DNA of 64,000 nt from contig NZ_CANMCZ010000004.1 of the NCBI RefSeq assembly GCF_947496485.1, positions 62,001 through 126,000 of the forward strand. Reading direction: 5' to 3'. Position 1 is the stretch's first letter; every line of letters starts with the position of its first letter. Source of the DNA: an uncultured Winogradskyella sp. (GTDB lineage: Bacteria > Bacteroidota > Bacteroidia > Flavobacteriales > Flavobacteriaceae). Below are positions 60,406-64,000 of this stretch, piece after piece. The notes below the pieces were generated by a model that made no database searches, was not told the origin of the DNA, and worked only from the letters and a program-made list of their open reading frames with translations. The position numbers and the translations under genes are program-made.

Positions 60406-60927
60406 TTACCACATTTCTCCAACCTCTTTCTTTATGTAAGATAATGCTGCACCACTTGGAGGCTGCTTGTCCATTAAGTCTGTTAATATAACTTCTCTGA
60501 GCTTATTCGCAGAATCTGTTTTTTCAGTCATATTAGCTTTTCTAATCAGCTGAATTGTTGCGTTTTTAGCAGCTAAAAGAATGTTCCAACATTCATCACT
60601 AACATAGATTTGCTGTGACAAATTATGTTCAAATTCTTGTTCAATTGTTGCTATAAGTAAATTCTCGTAATCTTCTTTATTTGAAGATGTTGGGTTAATT
60701 CTTGTGAGTAATTTGGATGGTGAAATCCGTTCTAAGAAAAGTGCCATACGTTCGTAGGCTTGTAGGCGTAAAGGGAAGGCCTCTTTCTGCATATTTTTCT
60801 GTAATAAAAAACGTCTTCTGCGTTCTTCATTGTCTGTATGTTGTTTAAAGAAATAAAAGGCAACTGCACCAACAATAAGTGCTGGTATTAAGCTTAAGAT
60901 AACCTCTAATATTTTGTCAAAATCCAT
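60406..60927 (-). CDS. Membrane-anchored protein of unknown function
   Basis: This 173-residue protein has one N-terminal membrane helix (ILEVILSLIPALIVGAVAFYFF) and a soluble, helical rest with basic start (QHTDNEERRRRFLLQKNMQ). The region LRLQAYERMALFLERISPSKLL suggests a coiled coil. No family is recognised with confidence, although similar proteins are common in Flavobacteriia next to housekeeping genes. It lies 8 bp after the glutamate synthase-like gene on the same strand. Confidence 0.75.
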   Translation of the reverse strand: MDFDKILEVILSLIPALIVGAVAFYFFKQHTDNEERRRRFLLQKNMQKEAFPLRLQAYERMALFLERISPSKLLTRINPTSSNKEDYENLLIATIEQEFEHNLSQQIYVSDECWNILLAAKNATIQLIRKANMTEKTDSANKLREVILTDLMDKQPPSGAALSYIKKEVGEMW

Positions 60928-60935
60928 TTACGTTT

Positions 60936-62495
60936 CTATTTTATTTGTCCGCCAAGATACTCACAATCTTTTAAATGTTGCAAGCTTTTAAATTTAACAG
61001 GAGATTTTTCATACTTGAAAGTTAGGCTAAAATCTTTAGCAAGATTATGGTCATCAACATTCATTTCAACATCATCCATGGTAAACTGGCATGGATGTTC
61101 ATAACCAGCAGCATGAGTAATTTCAATCAATTCTTTTCTAAAGGTTTTAAAGTATTGTGCTAAGCGCTCAGATTTCAAAGGTATATTGATTCCGTTTTGT
61201 AGCCATTTGCTTTGAGTAGCTATACCAGCAGGACAGCGATTGGTGTGACAAATTTGAGCTTGGATGCATCCAATACTCATCATCGCTTCACGAGCCACAT
61301 TAATACAATCTGCACCCATTGCAAACGCCATAGCTGCTTTGGCTGGAAAGCCTAACTTTCCGCTACCAACAAATACAATTCGTTCAGTTATTCCTCGTTT
61401 TTGAAATAATTTATAAATGTCACTAAATCCATAAATCCAAGGTAACGATACATGATCTGCAAAACTTGGTGGTGCAGCGCCAGTGCCTCCTTCACCACCA
61501 TCAACAGCAATAAAGTCTGGACCACGATTTTCAGCTTTCATAATGTCAGCTAATTCTTCCCATTGGTCTAATTTTCCGATTGCGGCTTTAATTCCAACAG
61601 GTAAACCTGTGGCTTCAGCTATGGCCTCAATAAAATCTACTAATTCTGGCACATTAGAAAAAGCCTTATGATTCGGAGGCGATAATACTGTTTTACCAAC
61701 TTCAACTCCTCTTATTTCCGCAATTTCTTTAGTGATTTTTTTTCCAGGTAAAACACCTCCTTTTCCAGGCTTGGCACCTTGAGACAATTTTACTTCTATA
61801 GCTCTAATGAACGGATTATCGTTAACTAGTTTTACCATTTTTTCCATAGAAAATCCGCCATCTTCGGCACGTACACCAAAATATCCTGTTCCAAAATGAA
61901 AGACAACATCACCACCATTACTGTGGTAAGGCGATAGACCACCTTCACCTGTATTATGATAGGCTCCAGCAAGTTTAACACCTTTATTTAAAGATTCTAT
62001 AGCTTTTGCTGATAAAGAACCAAAGCTCATTGCGGATACGTTAATAATAGAAGCGGGTCGGTATGGTCGTTTACGCCTATTATATGCTCCCATAACTTTT
62101 GCACATGGTGCAAAAGAATTATCTAAGGCATTTGGGTGATTGTCTTCTACTTTGTATGGCATCATGGCATTGTTAATAAAAATATGCTGATGCGCATAAA
62201 TGTCTCTATCTGTCCCAAAGCCTTCGTAGTTGTTTTCTTTTTTTGCCGAGGCATATATCCAACCACGTTCTATACGGTTAAAAGGTAATTCTTCTCTATT
62301 GTTAGCGACAAAATACTGTCGCATTTCTGGACCAATACTCTCTAACCAATAGCGCAAATGCCCAACTATTGGAAAATTATGACTTATAGTGTGCCCTTTT
62401 TGAAAAAAAATATCTCTAATGGCTAAACATACTAGTGAAATAATAATCCATAACCACCAGGATATTGATCCTAAGAATTCTAAAACGGAATCCAT
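60936..62495 (-). CDS. FMN-binding glutamate synthase-like protein, membrane-anchored
   Basis: This 519-residue stand-alone synthase-domain protein has an N-terminal helix (ISWWLWIIISLVCLAIRD). The barrel carries GKGGVLPGKKIT, VDGGEGGTGAAP and SGKLGFPAKAAMAFAMGAD for FMN, and CIQAQICHTNRCPAG, the Cys spacing of a [3Fe-4S] cluster. The glutaminase domain of GltB is absent, so ordinary glutamate synthesis from glutamine is not expected. An alternative substrate is unknown. Confidence 0.9.
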   Translation of the reverse strand: MDSVLEFLGSISWWLWIIISLVCLAIRDIFFQKGHTISHNFPIVGHLRYWLESIGPEMRQYFVANNREELPFNRIERGWIYASAKKENNYEGFGTDRDIYAHQHIFINNAMMPYKVEDNHPNALDNSFAPCAKVMGAYNRRKRPYRPASIINVSAMSFGSLSAKAIESLNKGVKLAGAYHNTGEGGLSPYHSNGGDVVFHFGTGYFGVRAEDGGFSMEKMVKLVNDNPFIRAIEVKLSQGAKPGKGGVLPGKKITKEIAEIRGVEVGKTVLSPPNHKAFSNVPELVDFIEAIAEATGLPVGIKAAIGKLDQWEELADIMKAENRGPDFIAVDGGEGGTGAAPPSFADHVSLPWIYGFSDIYKLFQKRGITERIVFVGSGKLGFPAKAAMAFAMGADCINVAREAMMSIGCIQAQICHTNRCPAGIATQSKWLQNGINIPLKSERLAQYFKTFRKELIEITHAAGYEHPCQFTMDDVEMNVDDHNLAKDFSLTFKYEKSPVKFKSLQHLKDCEYLGGQIK

Positions 62496-62499
62496 ATAA

Positions 62500-63771
62500 T
62501 TAGTTGTTATTTAAAAAATCTAAAGTAATTTGAGTAAATGCTTTTACACCTAATAGCATACCACTATCATCAATTTTAAAATCTGGTGTATGATGAGGGA
62601 AAGATTCCTCTGTACCAGGTGTCATACCTCCTAAAAAGAAATATACTCCAGGAACCACTTCTTGGAAGTATGAAAAATCTTCTCCACCAGTCGTAGCTTT
62701 CATGATTTGTACATTCCCTTCTCCTGCAACTTTTTGAAGTGATGGTAGAATTTCAGATGTAAGTTCAGCATCATTAAAGGTGATTGAAGTATTGTTTTGC
62801 CAATCAATTACTGCACTTCCATTATATGCAGTAGCTAAATCGTGTGCCATGTTATCCATACGTTTCATAATTAATTCACGTGTTTCTGGATCTAAAGTTC
62901 TTACAGTTCCAATCATTTCTACCGATTCAGGAATAATATTAAAACGTGTGCCACCAGTAATCTTACCTACCGTAATTACAGCCGCTTCGTCTGTTAGTTT
63001 TACTTCTCTACTTATGATAGTTTGAAAACCATCGATAATTTTTGCAGAAATTAAAATAGGATCGACGCCAGACCATGGCTGAGAACCATGCGTTTGTTTA
63101 CCTTTAACTGTAACCACAAAGCGCTCTACTGAAGCCATAATGCCACCAGTTTTATATTTTATAGTACCAACTGGAGTTTGAGAATTGATATGCAATCCAA
63201 AAATAGCATCTACTTTTGGGTTTTCTAATACCCCTTCTTTGATCATTAGTTTTGCACCACCTTCTTCGCCAGGAGGTGGACCTTCTTCAGCGGGTTGAAA
63301 TATAAATTTAATAGTACCATTTATTTTGTCTTTATGTTTTGATAATACTTCGGCTGTAGCCATTAAAATAGAAATATGTGTGTCGTGTCCACAGGCGTGC
63401 ATCACTCCGGTTTCTGTGTTTAAGAAAGTTGTTCTTACTTCAGATTTAAATGATAAGTCATTTCGTTCTGTAACAGGAAGTGCGTCTATGTCTGCTCTAA
63501 GTGCGACTACTTTGCCAGGATGGTTACCTTTTAAAATACCAACAACGCCTGTTTTGGCTATTCCTGTTTCCACTTCTAATCCAAGAGATTTTAAGTGCTC
63601 TGCTATCTTTTCTGCAGTTTTAAATTCTCTGTTCGACAACTCGGGATTTTGGTGAAAATAATGTCTCCATTCTATCAATTTGTCTTCAATATCTATGATG
63701 TCTTGTTCAATAGAATTTTGAGCAAATGAAAATATTGATAAAAATAAAAGGAGGAAAGATAGGTTTTTCAT
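62500..63771 (-). CDS. M20D-family amidohydrolase, secreted
   Basis: The start at 63771 (MKNLSFLLLFLSIFSFAQ) was chosen because it begins a proper signal peptide, while the longer frame adds 13 residues ahead of it. The 423-residue product has the M20 metal site MHACGHDTHISIL, FQPAEEGP, GLHINSQ and the late GGEDFSYF. Relatives hydrolyse N-acyl amino acids, such as aminoacylases and IAA-amino acid hydrolases. Location in the periplasm or outside is predicted. Confidence 0.92.
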   Translation of the reverse strand: MKNLSFLLLFLSIFSFAQNSIEQDIIDIEDKLIEWRHYFHQNPELSNREFKTAEKIAEHLKSLGLEVETGIAKTGVVGILKGNHPGKVVALRADIDALPVTERNDLSFKSEVRTTFLNTETGVMHACGHDTHISILMATAEVLSKHKDKINGTIKFIFQPAEEGPPPGEEGGAKLMIKEGVLENPKVDAIFGLHINSQTPVGTIKYKTGGIMASVERFVVTVKGKQTHGSQPWSGVDPILISAKIIDGFQTIISREVKLTDEAAVITVGKITGGTRFNIIPESVEMIGTVRTLDPETRELIMKRMDNMAHDLATAYNGSAVIDWQNNTSITFNDAELTSEILPSLQKVAGEGNVQIMKATTGGEDFSYFQEVVPGVYFFLGGMTPGTEESFPHHTPDFKIDDSGMLLGVKAFTQITLDFLNNN

Positions 63772-63898
63772 GAAATAAAAATTTGCACTAAGATATTGAA
63801 ATTTAATCAACTTAATTTTTTGATAGTTTGTTTATAATTAATGTAATTTCTATATGGAAAAACCTGTGACAATTCTTAATTTCACAGTTCGAAAAAAA

Positions 63899-64000
63899 AT
63901 GCATTTGGAAAAGTATCTCAGTCAACTAAACGACGCACAATTAGCACCGACTTTACAGAAAGATGGCCCAATGATAATCATTGCTGGTGCGGGTTCTGGT
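63899..64000 (+). CDS. UvrD/PcrA-family helicase, N-terminal end only (cut by window end)
   Basis: The frame from 63899 reads MHLEKYLSQLNDAQLAPTL, then GPMIIIAGAGSG at the window edge. This is the Q-motif (LNDAQ) and the start of Walker A (AGAGSGKT) of superfamily 1 helicases such as PcrA/UvrD. An ATG at 63854 in the same frame would add 15 residues, but the usual family start fits 63899 better. The rest lies beyond the window. Confidence 0.85.
   Translation, partial: MHLEKYLSQLNDAQLAPTLQKDGPMIIIAGAGSG

Overview
This is an AT-rich chromosomal window from a member of the Bacteroidota, most likely a marine Flavobacteriaceae. The evidence is the type IX secretion (T9SS) sorting domains, a PorP/SprF protein, lipoproteins of the 'SC' type, promoters of the TAnnTTTG (-7 box) type, the near absence of Shine-Dalgarno sequences, and a GH16 laminarinase-like enzyme. 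No rRNA, tRNA, CRISPR array, transposase or integrase was seen.

Layout. (1) 1-8256 is a stress island. It holds tandem two-domain universal stress proteins (the first cut by the window edge), a short release-factor-like protein, an ATP-cone/PD-(D/E)xK nuclease, a beta-CASP RNA metallo-hydrolase, an Hsp20 chaperone, a small helical protein, a lipoprotein and a further divergent Usp. Four promoters here share a CRP/FNR-family palindrome placed exactly 29.5 bp (centre to first base) upstream of a -7-like box, which points to one regulon, plausibly for low oxygen or energy limitation. (2) 8330-11662 is a molybdenum hydroxylase operon (MocA-like transferase, 2Fe-2S subunit, Mo subunit with a Tat signal). 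(3) 11790-20415 pairs a PorP/SprF protein with a 2562-residue surface protein made of BspA/DUF285 repeats, Fn3-like repeats and a type B T9SS sorting domain. (4) 20924-24465 has a nitroreductase, a DegT aminotransferase and a GH16 enzyme.

(5) 24462-37446 is mostly core functions: RibB with a degenerate second domain, LptF/G permease, LolA-like carrier, FtsK, an M15 peptidase, DgkA, Tpx, PheT and a TlpA-like thioredoxin lipoprotein. (6) 37469-47604 is a one-directional run of small accessory genes (GNAT acetyltransferases, VOC, HD, cyclase, PNPOx-like, DinB, small lipoproteins). Several junctions carry related short repeats, giving a cassette-like look. It ends at a divergent MocR-type regulator (47684-49165).

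(7) 49202-55169 has an interrupted small reading frame, an aspartyl-protease-like protein, a small lipoprotein, a membrane XRE regulator, an Nramp-related transporter without the canonical metal motifs, a Pmp3/YqaE peptide of 51 residues, an NAD(P)-binding protein, a DJ-1/PfpI protein, an orphan terminator that may end a small RNA, and a single-domain Usp. (8) 55290-64000 has RecG, an M1 aminopeptidase overlapping a patatin, a glutamate synthase-like FMN enzyme, an M20D amidohydrolase, and the first codons of a UvrD/PcrA helicase.

All family calls come from reading motifs by eye. No database search or computed statistic was used.
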